From Thermincola carboxydiphila (GTDB lineage: Bacteria; Bacillota; Thermincolia; Thermincolales; UBA2595), in NCBI GenBank assembly GCA_016841725.1, contig JAENYP010000008.1, positions 62,001 to 126,000 on the forward strand: a DNA stretch of 64,000 bases. The letters are read 5' to 3'. Numbering within the stretch: position 1 is the first letter of the stretch; each line of letters starts with the position of its first letter. A program made the translations under genes and the position numbers. Of this stretch, positions 26,147-35,345 are shown piece by piece. The notes below the pieces were generated by a model. That model was not told the origin of the DNA. It was given only the letters and a program-made list of their open reading frames with translations, and ran no database searches.

Positions 26147-26860
26147 TTAGCCTATTTTTGTTTGCCTGTCCTGTCCCATCTGATATACTTCAATCACCAC
26201 AACGCCATCTTTTATTCTGGCTATTTCCGGATACTCCGGCGTTAGGTAATCACCATCAGGCGCTCTGGTAATATGATTTGCTATCCGCAGCTGCATCGGC
26301 TGAAGCTTAAATGCCGCAACAGTTGCATTTTCATTCCCCAATGCCCCGGCGTGAACTACACCACGTAATGCGCCCATGACCACAATATTTCCTGAAGCGA
26401 CTATTTCTGAACCCGGGTTAACATCACCCATTACAACTACATTGCCGTCAAACCGGACACTCTGGCCGGACCTTACGGTCCTTTGTATCAGAATTGTGTT
26501 ATCATCAGCAAAAGCCTCCTGCCACGGGCCCCTGTTTTTTATCACTCTGGAATCTGTTTTCGTCTGCCCGGCAGGTTCGTTTTCCTCAGCAATAATCTCA
26601 TCTGCTTCTGGAATTGCTGTCCCTGGAAGGAATTCCCCACTTTCATCCTGAGCCGGCTCCCGATCAGCCTTTTTGCGTTTCTGTCTGCCCTTTTTGATTT
26701 CCTGTGCCGGAACCGTTTCCCTTGCCTTAACAGTTTCGCCTTCTTTACCTTTCTCCTGTTCGGTATCCACAGAATCCGTATTGATATCAGGGTCATTAAC
26801 TCCATTTGTTTCGTTTTTAAAAAATAATTTCTTACCTTTAGAACTTTTGGTCTTCTTCAC
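26147..26860 (-). CDS. minC: Septum site-determining protein MinC with atypical N-terminus
   Basis: MinC inhibits FtsZ at the poles. The C-terminal half (about residues 115-225) has the MinC beta-helix with repeats such as VRFDGNVVVMGDVNPG and GNIVVMGALRGVVHAG and binds MinD. The N-terminal 105 residues, where the FtsZ-inhibiting domain should be, are highly charged and of low complexity, rich in Lys and Glu, and look disordered. The protein is 237 residues, a normal overall length, so the domain is replaced rather than simply lost. minD follows 25 bases downstream. Confidence 0.88.
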   Translation of the reverse strand: MKKTKSSKGKKLFFKNETNGVNDPDINTDSVDTEQEKGKEGETVKARETVPAQEIKKGRQKRKKADREPAQDESGEFLPGTAIPEADEIIAEENEPAGQTKTDSRVIKNRGPWQEAFADDNTILIQRTVRSGQSVRFDGNVVVMGDVNPGSEIVASGNIVVMGALRGVVHAGALGNENATVAAFKLQPMQLRIANHITRAPDGDYLTPEYPEIARIKDGVVVIEVYQMGQDRQTKIG

Positions 26861-26951
26861 TTTGGTTCTCCTCCTGAGCTAAAAAAGCTCAAAATATCCT
26901 GAATCATTGGATTTAAATTCTACAAAAGGTAGTCAAATCCTTCTGTATCAA

Positions 26952-26983
26952 CAAAAAAAACGAGGTCTTTTTACCCCGCTTTT
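26952..26983 (-). terminator. Rho-independent terminator after mrdA
   Basis: The stem AAAGCGGGG / CCTCGTTTT (with one G-T pair) followed by T residues lies about 25 bases past the mrdA stop, separating the mre-mrdA message from minC. Confidence 0.75.
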
Positions 26984-27010
26984 CTCGAATATTTAGACAA
27001 AAACAGCCCC

Positions 27011-29041
27011 TTACTCTTCTGAAACTCCACCCTGTGGTATCTGGTTTTTGTCAATCCTGAAATACTCTGCCAGGAGGTCCCTGGCAACTAAACCTGCCGA
27101 ACTGCCTCCATGCCCGGCATATTCGATAATACCTGCTACAGCAACCTCAGGTTTGTCATAAGGAGCATAGGCGACAAAAAGTCCGTGGGTAGGTTTGTCA
27201 TTTCCATTTTTGTCTTTTCCGGTCTCTGCAGACCCCGTTTTTCCGGCAACTTCGACGGGAAACTCTCTGAAAATACCGTAAGCTGTACCGCCAGGCTCGG
27301 TAACAGCCTTCATACCTCGCCTGACAGCGGCCAGTGTTTCGGGACTGACATCAACTTTACCGACTTCCTTTTTATCATATTTTTTGACAATATCACCCTT
27401 GTAGTCAACAACACTGTCCACCAAATAAGGCTGATACCTGATACCACCGTTGGCTATTGCAGCAACATAATTGGCAAGTTGGAGGGGAGTATAAAGGTTG
27501 TAACCCTGGCCGATGGACATGATGATTGTCTCATATTCACGCCACTCAACAGACCAGTATGCCTCGTTATTGTATTCCCTCTTTTTCCACTTCAGCTCGT
27601 TTTCCTTTTGTTTAAGCAGCCGGTTCTCTTCACTTTCGGACTTGGCATTACTAATCTTTTCAGCATATTCATCCTCAATCTCCTGGTACATCTTTTCATA
27701 CTTCTCCTGTAATGACGGTTCATTTAGCTGCCTTTTCCATTCCGGACCCGGTATCAGCCCGGAAGCCTCATTAGGCAGATCAATCCCGGTTTTCTGCCCC
27801 AGGCCGAATTCGCGGACATATTTAGCCAGGTTTTCAACCCCTGCTTTCAACCCCATCTGGTAGAAGTAAACATTGCAGGAAGTCTGGATTGCTTTAATCA
27901 GGTTGACTGTACCGTGACCAGATGGTTTCCAGCAACCATATGAACGACCATAGAGGTATACCGAACCCGGGTCAAATATTGTATCATTGATTGTTGCCTT
28001 ACCGGACTCCAAGACTGCCGAAGCAGTAATCATCTTAAATGTAGATCCGGGAGGATAAGCCATCATGGCCCTGTTATTGAAGGCCGGAAACGGGTTGGTT
28101 TTTTTACCGCCAAACAGCGCCTCACTCTGCTCAGGAGTAATTTTCCCATTAAACAAATTGGGGTCAAAACCCGGTTTACTTGCCATTGCCAGTACTTTCC
28201 CCGAGTTCACGTCAAGCATAACAACTGCTCCGGCCTTGGCATTAGGGTATTCACCCTGCTGCAGTGAAGCCATGGTCCGGTCAAGGGACTCTTCAGCAAC
28301 CTTCTGCAGCCTATAATCAATATTCAAAATAAGATTATTGCCTGGAACAGGCTGTTCTTTGGCCAGCTCCCTGACAGGGTGCTGGGACTTATCAACTTCT
28401 ACCAGAAGGTTGCCATCCTGCCCCCGCAGAAACTCCTCATACATATTCTCAAGCCCCGCCTGGCCGTACCGGTCCCCCATGCTGTAGCCATCATCCTTAT
28501 GCCGTTCCAGCTGTTTCTCGGTAATCTCCCTGACATACCCGAGGATATGTGGCATAAAGTCCTGATATACATATTCCCGCATCGGTTCCACGGCTATTTC
28601 CACCCCAGGCAGTTCCGCCCTGTTTTCCTCAATTTTGGTAACTACCTCCAAAGGTACGTCTTTGGCAATTCTGATGGGTTCAAACTTCCTAATGCCCGGG
28701 TCTTTGATTTTTTCCTTAATTTCGTTTTCATTAATTTCCAAAATTGGTGCCAGGCTTGCCGCAACCTTATCAAGGTTCTGGTCCTGGATGCCGAGCCAGC
28801 TCACAGACACACTGTATACCGGACGGTCTTTGGCAAGGATAACCTTCCCGGTACTGTCGAGAACTTCTCCTCTCTTCGCAGGAATGGTAATGGGTCTTAT
28901 CCTGTTTTGCTCCGAAAGGGTTGTAAACCGCTCTGTCTGTACCAATTGAACGTAAGCAATCCTTGAAATCAGGATGGCAAAAATAATCGTCACAAGGGCC
29001 AAAAATACCTTCAATTTTTTGACCAGAATTTTTTCAGTCAT
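27011..29041 (-). CDS. mrdA: Penicillin-binding protein 2 (class B transpeptidase)
   Basis: This class B PBP cross-links peptidoglycan during elongation with RodA. The 676-residue protein has one N-terminal membrane anchor (about 10-32), a dimerisation domain, and a transpeptidase domain with GSTFK (Ser near residue 335) and KTGSAE (about 605). A segment of roughly 55 residues (about 440-500), very rich in Glu and Lys, is inserted in the transpeptidase domain and is predicted by eye to form a coiled coil. It lies 25 bases after mreD. Confidence 0.95.
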   Translation of the reverse strand: MTEKILVKKLKVFLALVTIIFAILISRIAYVQLVQTERFTTLSEQNRIRPITIPAKRGEVLDSTGKVILAKDRPVYSVSVSWLGIQDQNLDKVAASLAPILEINENEIKEKIKDPGIRKFEPIRIAKDVPLEVVTKIEENRAELPGVEIAVEPMREYVYQDFMPHILGYVREITEKQLERHKDDGYSMGDRYGQAGLENMYEEFLRGQDGNLLVEVDKSQHPVRELAKEQPVPGNNLILNIDYRLQKVAEESLDRTMASLQQGEYPNAKAGAVVMLDVNSGKVLAMASKPGFDPNLFNGKITPEQSEALFGGKKTNPFPAFNNRAMMAYPPGSTFKMITASAVLESGKATINDTIFDPGSVYLYGRSYGCWKPSGHGTVNLIKAIQTSCNVYFYQMGLKAGVENLAKYVREFGLGQKTGIDLPNEASGLIPGPEWKRQLNEPSLQEKYEKMYQEIEDEYAEKISNAKSESEENRLLKQKENELKWKKREYNNEAYWSVEWREYETIIMSIGQGYNLYTPLQLANYVAAIANGGIRYQPYLVDSVVDYKGDIVKKYDKKEVGKVDVSPETLAAVRRGMKAVTEPGGTAYGIFREFPVEVAGKTGSAETGKDKNGNDKPTHGLFVAYAPYDKPEVAVAGIIEYAGHGGSSAGLVARDLLAEYFRIDKNQIPQGGVSEE

Positions 29042-29066
29042 CCAGAGCCCCCCGATTAAATGATTA

Positions 29067-29567
29067 TTACCTTTCTGTTACTTTCAGCAGCCCCTTAGTT
29101 GACGAACTATAGAACTTACCATATATAAAAGGTGTCAGGCAGCTATTATAGATGGCAGCAGATATCATAACACTCCTGAGAGCGCCCAAATACCCCCCTG
29201 ACATTCCTTCATACTGCCTTAACAGGTAAAGTACACTTTCACTCAGTAGTGTAGCCACAAATATTATCGCCATGGGAATTAAGATGTTTTCCTTGTAAAT
29301 CTTCTTTTCCAGCATTCCAAAACTAAATCCCACAACTATCTTGGCAAGGGCATTCATTCCCAGGTTCTGACCAAACAATAAATCCTGCATCAGTCCCCCG
29401 ATGGCTCCGGCTGTGGCGCCCTCCTTCGAACCGTGCAGCAGGGCATAGAATACTGTCATTATCAATACAAAATCAGGTTTAACACCGGCAACAGTGAGAT
29501 GGGAGAAAATCGTGGACTGAAGAATCAAACCAATGAGAAACAAAATGGAAATTACCAGGTAACGCAT
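29067..29567 (-). CDS. mreD: Rod shape-determining protein MreD
   Basis: MreD is an integral membrane protein of the elongation machinery. The 166-residue product has about five hydrophobic segments and the family motif HGSKEGATAGAIGGLMQDLL (about residues 45-64). It starts directly after mreC with no gap and precedes mrdA. Confidence 0.93.
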   Translation of the reverse strand: MRYLVISILFLIGLILQSTIFSHLTVAGVKPDFVLIMTVFYALLHGSKEGATAGAIGGLMQDLLFGQNLGMNALAKIVVGFSFGMLEKKIYKENILIPMAIIFVATLLSESVLYLLRQYEGMSGGYLGALRSVMISAAIYNSCLTPFIYGKFYSSSTKGLLKVTER

Positions 29568-30434
29568 TTACGCCCCCTCCCTGTCAACAGGAGCAGTTTC
29601 ATTTACTGCCGGAGCATTTCTGATAACCAGCACCTCTTCGAGTTCATTGAAATCCACAAAAGGCCTGACAGTGGCATATTTCACCAGACCGTTTGACTCC
29701 AACTCAATCCCGATTACCGTTCCAATAGGCAGCCCTTTGGGAAAAATCCCGCCAAGACCTGATGAAATAACAGTCTGTTTGGCAATAACCGGAGCTTCCT
29801 TGGAAAGATGAATCATTTTCAGCATTCCGGAATCATCGGCTTTTCCCTCAATGACTCCCGGCACCCGGTTAATTTGGATCAGACTTCCCACAGCGCTGCT
29901 GCTGTCTATAATCAGCAAGACCTCGGCAGAGTTAGCGGATACATTAATAACACGCCCCACTAACCCCTTACTGGTTACCACGGCCATGTTTTTCGCCAAA
30001 CCGTCACTTTCTCCTCTGTTGATGGTAATTGTGCGGAACCAGTTTGACGGATTTCTGGCCACAACTGAGGCGGATACCGTATTGTAATCCCGGGCTACGG
30101 TGTCCTTGAACTGCAGTAACTCCCTCAACCTCAGGTTCTGGTACTCGTATTCCCTGAGCAGGTTATTTTCCGCTTCCAGGCTTGATATCCGTTCCCGAAG
30201 CTCTTCATTTTCATTTTTGATACTTCCAATGGAAAGAACAGACCCGACTGTATCAGAGATACCGTTAACAATACCGGTAACCCCGTGTTCAACCGGGGTT
30301 ACCACATCCTTGATTACTCTCTCAACAGGGCTGAGACCCGTCCTGTCCTGACCCGTATAGGTTATCAGGACAAGGGCCAGTACAATCAGGCTGAGAAAAC
30401 CAAGGACATACCTGTTTAGAATGTACCGGAACAA
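29568..30434 (-). CDS. mreC: Rod shape-determining protein MreC
   Basis: MreC is a single-pass protein that links cytoplasmic MreB to the periplasmic transpeptidase. The 288-residue product has a membrane anchor (about 10-27), a coiled-coil segment (about 70-100, rich in Glu and Leu) and a C-terminal beta-rich domain with motifs such as GLVGRVINVS and SGLGGIFPKGLPIG typical of the family. It lies 15 bases after mreB. Confidence 0.95.
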   Translation of the reverse strand: MFRYILNRYVLGFLSLIVLALVLITYTGQDRTGLSPVERVIKDVVTPVEHGVTGIVNGISDTVGSVLSIGSIKNENEELRERISSLEAENNLLREYEYQNLRLRELLQFKDTVARDYNTVSASVVARNPSNWFRTITINRGESDGLAKNMAVVTSKGLVGRVINVSANSAEVLLIIDSSSAVGSLIQINRVPGVIEGKADDSGMLKMIHLSKEAPVIAKQTVISSGLGGIFPKGLPIGTVIGIELESNGLVKYATVRPFVDFNELEEVLVIRNAPAVNETAPVDREGA

Positions 30435-30449
30435 AACAACCCCGCCTTT

Positions 30450-31487
30450 CTAGCCGATTTTTTTCGGGGTAATTAAAACTCTCTTGAGAACATCCAGGTT
30501 TTCTAAAACCTTCCCTGTCCCGACAGCCACACAGAACAAAGGCTCATCGGCAACATAAACTGGCATGCCGGTTTCTTCACTGACCAGTTGATCAAGGCCC
30601 CTCAACAGAGAGCCGCCTCCGGCCATGACTATCCCCCTGTCCATAACGTCAGATGCCAATTCCGGCGGTGTCTTTTCCAGAGTCACTTTAATGGCTTCCA
30701 GGATGCTGCTAACCGGTTCCGATAAGGCTTTATGAACCTCATCAGATGTAATCTCAACTGTTTTGGGCAGCCCTGTAAGCAGGTCACGCCCACGGACCTC
30801 ATAAAGCTCTTTCTGCGGGAACCGGTATGCTGTGCCAATTTTTATTTTAATTTCTTCAGATGTACGTTCTCCCACCATCAAATTATATGTCCTCTTAATG
30901 TGCTGCATGATGGCTTCATCCATTTCATCACCGGCAATACGCACCGAGCGGCTGGTTACAATCCCCCCCAGGGAGATAACCGCAACCTCGCTGGTACCAC
31001 CCCCGATATCCACTATCATATTTCCGGTAGGCTCATGAACCGGCAGACCGGCTCCAATGGCCGCTGCCATCGGTTCTTCTATCAGATATGCCTCCCTGGC
31101 CCCTGCCTGTATGGTAGCCTCCCTGACAGCGCGTTCTTCAACTGCCGTTACTCCTGAAGGCACACATACGACAACCCTGGGTCTGATCAGGTGAGGCCTT
31201 TTTTTCAAGGCTTTGGTAATAAAATAGCGCAGCATACTCTGAGTAGTGTCAAAATCAGCGATAACCCCGTCTTTCATAGGCCTGATAGCAACTATATTGC
31301 CCGGAGTACGACCAATCATCTGCTTGGCCTCTTCACCGACAGCAAGGACATGTCCCGTATCTCTCTGGATAGCAACAACAGACGGTTCGTTAACAACTAT
31401 CCCCTTGCCCTTAATATAAACAGATGAATTGGCAGTGCCTAAATCTATACCCATATCTTTGGAAAAAATCCCAAATAATCCCAACAT
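30450..31487 (-). CDS. mreB: Rod shape-determining actin homologue MreB
   Basis: MreB filaments guide lateral wall synthesis. The 345-residue protein has the actin-fold phosphate motifs [10 protein letters not shown] near the N-terminus and [16 protein letters not shown] (about 160-175), the family block [16 protein letters not shown], and [14 protein letters not shown] near the end. It starts the mreB-mreC-mreD-mrdA run, 35 bases after radC. Confidence 0.97.
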   Translation of the reverse strand: MLGLFGIFSKDMGIDLGTANSSVYIKGKGIVVNEPSVVAIQRDTGHVLAVGEEAKQMIGRTPGNIVAIRPMKDGVIADFDTTQSMLRYFITKALKKRPHLIRPRVVVCVPSGVTAVEERAVREATIQAGAREAYLIEEPMAAAIGAGLPVHEPTGNMIVDIGGGTSEVAVISLGGIVTSRSVRIAGDEMDEAIMQHIKRTYNLMVGERTSEEIKIKIGTAYRFPQKELYEVRGRDLLTGLPKTVEITSDEVHKALSEPVSSILEAIKVTLEKTPPELASDVMDRGIVMAGGGSLLRGLDQLVSEETGMPVYVADEPLFCVAVGTGKVLENLDVLKRVLITPKKIG

Positions 31488-31522
31488 TTACTGTGCTCCT
31501 TTCGGCTTCATTGGCTGCCCAT

Positions 31523-32242
31523 CTAGATAATACCCTGCTCCTTAAGGCTTGTGTAACCCTTTTCTCCGATAATAATGTGGTCAATGACTTCGATACCGAT
31601 TAACTTTCCTGCCTCCACAAGCCGGCGGGTTATTTCAACATCCTCTGCACTGGGGCTCGGGTCCCCGCTGGGGTGATTATGAGCCAGGACCAGCGCTGCG
31701 GCACTTCTTTTTATAGAGTTCTTAAACAGTTCCCGGGGATGAACCAGAGATGAATTGAGATTTCCCACAGAAACAGTTTCTATCGTAATTACGTGATGCT
31801 TTGTATTTAAAAACACTGCTGTGAAATGTTCCCTGTCCAGGTAACGCATTCTCTCTTTAAGGATATTAAATACATCCTGTGGTGATTTAATTACCTTCCT
31901 GGGTCCGGACATTTCAAAAGCCAGTCGTTTCCCGAGTTCAATGGAAGCCTTTAGCTGAGCAGCCTTGGCAGGTCCAATCCCTTTTATGGAATAAAGTTCT
32001 TCAGGAGCGCTTTCAACCAGCCCCAGCAGGCCTCCCGTCTTTGAAAGCAGCATAGCGGCAAGGTCCAGGGCGTTCATGGAATCAGAACCAGTCCTTAAAA
32101 GCACAGCCAGCAGTTCCACGGTACTCAGGGCCTCTACGCCATCCCTGAGCAATCGCTCCCTTGGCCTCAAGTCTTCCGGAAGTTCCTTTATTCTTACCCG
32201 ATATTCCAATGGTTCCATTTTCTGGGTCCTCTCGTCAAACAT
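31523..32242 (-). CDS. radC: JAB-domain protein RadC
   Basis: The 239-residue RadC-family protein has a helix-hairpin-helix region (about 70-95, IKGIGPAKAAQLKAS) and a JAMM metalloprotease-like domain with the zinc motif HNHPSGDPSPSAED (about 180-193). The family occurs beside mreB in Bacillus and many others; its true function is unsettled and its old link to DNA repair is not supported. The ATG at 32242 or one eight codons later could be the start. Confidence 0.93.
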   Translation of the reverse strand: MFDERTQKMEPLEYRVRIKELPEDLRPRERLLRDGVEALSTVELLAVLLRTGSDSMNALDLAAMLLSKTGGLLGLVESAPEELYSIKGIGPAKAAQLKASIELGKRLAFEMSGPRKVIKSPQDVFNILKERMRYLDREHFTAVFLNTKHHVITIETVSVGNLNSSLVHPRELFKNSIKRSAAALVLAHNHPSGDPSPSAEDVEITRRLVEAGKLIGIEVIDHIIIGEKGYTSLKEQGII

Positions 32243-32274
32243 AACATTCTCAGTTAATTCATACCTTGCTCCAG

Positions 32275-32865
32275 TTATTGCAGTACTTCAACCCCAAATT
32301 GTCTGAGCACCTCTGCAAGACTGGAGAGAGGAAGACCGACAACATTAAAATAACATCCTGCTATTCTGTCAACCAGCACGGCGCCCAATCCCTGGATGCC
32401 GTATGAGCCGGCCTTGTCCATTGGCTCACCTGACCTGACATAGGCTTCAATCTGAGCATCTGACAACCGGCGAAAAAAAACCCGGGTTGTCTCACTGGCT
32501 TTTGACAGTCTTCCCGCAGCACAATCAATGACAGAAAAGCCTGTAATAACCAGATGGTCAGTTCCGCTCAAACTCTTCAGGGTATTAATGGCAGCATCAA
32601 TGTCCAAAGGCTTACCCAGAATCTTACCACGGTGAACCACTACCGTATCTGCCCCGATTACAATTCCCTCACTGAGATGGGCAGCAACAGCCATGGCCTT
32701 TCTGTATGCCAGTTCAGCAACTGCTTCAGTGGGAGATATCCCAGGCAAAACTGTCTCATCCACCGGGTTAATCATCACCTCAAAACTGAGGCCTATCTGT
32801 CTAAGCAATTCCTGCCTTCTTGGGGACCGTGAAGCCAGAATCAATTTTTTACTGTTTGGTTCCAT
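32275..32865 (-). CDS. maf: Maf family nucleoside triphosphate pyrophosphatase
   Basis: Maf proteins hydrolyse non-canonical or modified nucleoside triphosphates and, when overexpressed in Bacillus, inhibit septum formation. The 196-residue protein starts with LILASRSPRRQELL (about residues 8-21), has EAVAELAYRKA and VIGADTVVV, and keeps the acidic residue in that last motif. It lies 32 bases before radC in the conserved maf-radC-mreB order. Confidence 0.95.
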   Translation of the reverse strand: MEPNSKKLILASRSPRRQELLRQIGLSFEVMINPVDETVLPGISPTEAVAELAYRKAMAVAAHLSEGIVIGADTVVVHRGKILGKPLDIDAAINTLKSLSGTDHLVITGFSVIDCAAGRLSKASETTRVFFRRLSDAQIEAYVRSGEPMDKAGSYGIQGLGAVLVDRIAGCYFNVVGLPLSSLAEVLRQFGVEVLQ

Positions 32866-33060
32866 TTTCCAACTCTCTTATGGGAAGCTTTTTCAGTAGC
32901 TTTCCCCTACTCTTATAAAAAATTCGTACCTTTTGGGGTTATCCAGCCTGCATTCTAATCACTGTTTTTTCCCTTCTCAGTTTATCATTTTTGACATATG
33001 ATGACAAGCTATTACCTGAACCCAATGCGGCAGAATTCAAAATTTTAAATTTATATTATC

Positions 33061-33378
33061 TCAGCCCGCAAGATATCCGGCTGCAATCCTTCTGGCCCTG
33101 TCAGGTGTCATGTAAAAATAGGTCACTGCCGGTCTGCCTGGAACAGCCACCTGCATCACCGGTTCATGAGAACACATTCCCAGGCAGCCTGTATGATTAA
33201 TCATAACGCCCCGGCTATCGACAAACTGCGTTTTTAGTGCACTCAGGACATTCTGTGCTCCTGCTTTTATCCCACAGGTACCCATACCTATGGTAATACG
33301 TACCTTCTGCCGGTCCCTGGTCATAGCATGTTCGGACAAAATATTCTCCTTTAATTGTTCCAAATCCTGTAACGTCAT
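33061..33378 (-). CDS. HndB-like [2Fe-2S] thioredoxin-fold subunit
   Basis: This 105-residue protein resembles the HndB subunit of NADP-reducing hydrogenases and similar complexes, a thioredoxin-fold ferredoxin. The Cys motifs are GMGTCGIKAG and HTGCLGMC, so three of the four ligands seen in NuoE-type proteins are in place, as in HndB. GGGAGGGG precedes the ATG. It lies 150 bases after the NuoF-like gene, beyond a terminator, so it may be separately or weakly transcribed. No hydrogenase large subunit is next to it. The 32866-33060 gap downstream shows no gene. Confidence 0.85.
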   Translation of the reverse strand: MTLQDLEQLKENILSEHAMTRDRQKVRITIGMGTCGIKAGAQNVLSALKTQFVDSRGVMINHTGCLGMCSHEPVMQVAVPGRPAVTYFYMTPDRARRIAAGYLAG

Positions 33379-33477
33379 TTTCGTTTCCCCTCCCCCATAA
33401 TAGTACAGATTTAAATTAACCTCTTCGACAAATTTGCCTAAACTCCTTTACAAATGCTGCTGCCTAATAGTGCCAAA

Positions 33478-33507
33478 TAAAAAAACGGCCGCCCAAAATG
33501 GCAGCCA
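33478..33507 (-). terminator. Rho-independent terminator after the NuoF-like gene
   Basis: The stem GGCTGCC / GGGCGGCC (one G-T pair, loop ATTTT) followed by T residues lies about 20 bases after the stop codon and separates it from the HndB-like gene. Confidence 0.8.
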
Positions 33508-33527
33508 TCTGCTCCGGTAAAGTCAGA

Positions 33528-35315
33528 CTATCTCTTAATAGCCTTAAAACAGCATTTTTCTATACATTTACCGCATTTGATACATTTATCCGGATCAATC
33601 TCATGGAGTTCCCGCGGTTTTCCTTCAATAGCATCAACAGGACATACCTTGGCACAGGCCCCGCATTTTTTACATTCTTCAGGGACGATTCTGATACTGC
33701 TGAGTTTTTTGCAAACCCCTGCAGGACATACCTTATCCCTGGCATGGGCTATATACTCATCCTCAAAATACTTTAACGTACTCAGCACAGGGTTGGGTGC
33801 CGATTGTCCCAGCCCGCACAGGGACGCTTCCTTGATACCGTGCCCCAGTTCTTTAAGGAGGTCAATATCGTCTATAGTCCCCTTTCCTTCAGTAATCCGC
33901 TCCAGGATCTCCAGCATCCTTTTGGTCCCGACCCGGCACGGAGTACACTTACCACATGACTCATCACAGGTAAATTCAAGGTAAAATTTGGCAATATCAA
34001 CCATGCAATCACTGTCATCCATTACTATGAGGCCGCCCGAACCCATCATTGACCCGGCTTCAAGAAGAGTGTCATACTCAATTGAAGTATCCAGAAGGCC
34101 GGCGGGAATGCATCCTCCCGACGGGCCGCCTGTCTGTGCCGCCTTAAACTTGCGCCCTTCAGGAATACCACCGCCGATGTCGTAAATAACTTCTCTCAGG
34201 GTTATGCCCATGGGTACTTCTATCAGACCGGTATTACCAATTTTGCCGGCAATTGCAAAAACCTTGGTACCCTTGCTCTTTTCCGTGCCAAAACCGGCAT
34301 ACCATTCGGCACCGTTCAATATTATTGCCGGAATGTTGGCCAGTGTTTCGACATTATTAATAAGGGTCGGCTTGCCCCACAAACCTGCCTGTGCAGGAAA
34401 AGGAGGTTTTGGCCTTGGTTCTCCCCTGTTCCCTTCTATTGAGGTGATCAGAGCGGTTTCCTCGCCACAGACAAATGCCCCGGCCCCCAGGCGGAGTTCA
34501 ATATCAAATTCGAAATCTGTTTCAAAAAGGCCCTTGCCCAATACTCCCATTTCCCTTGCCTGGCTGATAGCTGTAGTCAGGCGCTGTACGGCTATAGCAT
34601 ACTCTGCCCTTACATAGATAAAACCCTGACCGGCACCAATAGCATAACCTGCTATCGCCATAGCTTCCAGGACCGAATGCGGGTCTCCCTCCAGTATGCT
34701 CCTGTCCATAAATGCCCCGGGGTCCCCTTCATCTGCATTACAGATTACATATTTAAGCTTTCCGGGGGATTTCCTGGTAAGCTCCCATTTAAGTCCGGTG
34801 GGGAAACCACCGCCCCCTCTGCCCCTCAGCCCGGATTTTTTAATAATATTAATTACTTCCTCCGGGGAATGCTTCGTAAGTACCGTACCCAGGGCCTTAT
34901 ATCCATCCCTCGCTATGTATTCCCGGATATCGTCCGGATTTATGTGCCCACAGTTCTTCAGAGCAATCCGCACCTGTTTTTTAAAGAAATCTATATCATC
35001 AATTTTCTCAGTAACCTCCTGGGTCACCGGGTCCTTAAAAAGAAGTCTCTCTACAGTCTGCCCACCAAGAATATGTTTTTCAATAATTTCTCTGACATCT
35101 TCCACCCGGACTTCGCAATACATGGTCCCCTGGGGAAGAATCACCATCACCGGGCCACGGGCACAGAACCCAAAACACCCGGTATGGACGACCCTTACCT
35201 GTTCCTGCAGGCCTCTTTGTTTGAGCTGTTTTCCAAATTCGGTCTGAACCTCGCGGCTTTCTGCTGATACACAGGCCGTACCACGACAGATAAGAATATG
35301 TGAACTATGGGACAC
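33528..35315 (-). CDS. NADH-binding NuoF/HndC-like iron-sulfur flavoprotein
   Basis: This 595-residue protein combines an N-terminal [2Fe-2S] domain (CRGTAC and CFGFC motifs), the NADH and FMN-binding domain with GRGGGGFPTGLKW (about residues 170-182), the [4Fe-4S] motif ESCGKCTPCR (about 475-485), and a C-terminal pair of [4Fe-4S] ferredoxin motifs. It is the electron-input subunit of NAD-linked hydrogenases, formate dehydrogenases and complex I. A GTG ten bases after GGAGG is the start. Its usual NuoE-like partner lies 30 bases upstream, but no catalytic hydrogenase (HndD/HydA) gene follows here. Confidence 0.95.
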   Translation of the reverse strand: MSHSSHILICRGTACVSAESREVQTEFGKQLKQRGLQEQVRVVHTGCFGFCARGPVMVILPQGTMYCEVRVEDVREIIEKHILGGQTVERLLFKDPVTQEVTEKIDDIDFFKKQVRIALKNCGHINPDDIREYIARDGYKALGTVLTKHSPEEVINIIKKSGLRGRGGGGFPTGLKWELTRKSPGKLKYVICNADEGDPGAFMDRSILEGDPHSVLEAMAIAGYAIGAGQGFIYVRAEYAIAVQRLTTAISQAREMGVLGKGLFETDFEFDIELRLGAGAFVCGEETALITSIEGNRGEPRPKPPFPAQAGLWGKPTLINNVETLANIPAIILNGAEWYAGFGTEKSKGTKVFAIAGKIGNTGLIEVPMGITLREVIYDIGGGIPEGRKFKAAQTGGPSGGCIPAGLLDTSIEYDTLLEAGSMMGSGGLIVMDDSDCMVDIAKFYLEFTCDESCGKCTPCRVGTKRMLEILERITEGKGTIDDIDLLKELGHGIKEASLCGLGQSAPNPVLSTLKYFEDEYIAHARDKVCPAGVCKKLSSIRIVPEECKKCGACAKVCPVDAIEGKPRELHEIDPDKCIKCGKCIEKCCFKAIKR

Positions 35316-35345
35316 TTGTTTACTTCCTCCTTGTACTAGTAATGC

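Noticed and set aside
32880-32910. Hairpin GGGAAGCT / AGCTTTCCC upstream of maf
   Set aside because: The stem lacks a T run and a conserved partner; it resembles neither repeat family nor a known leader.
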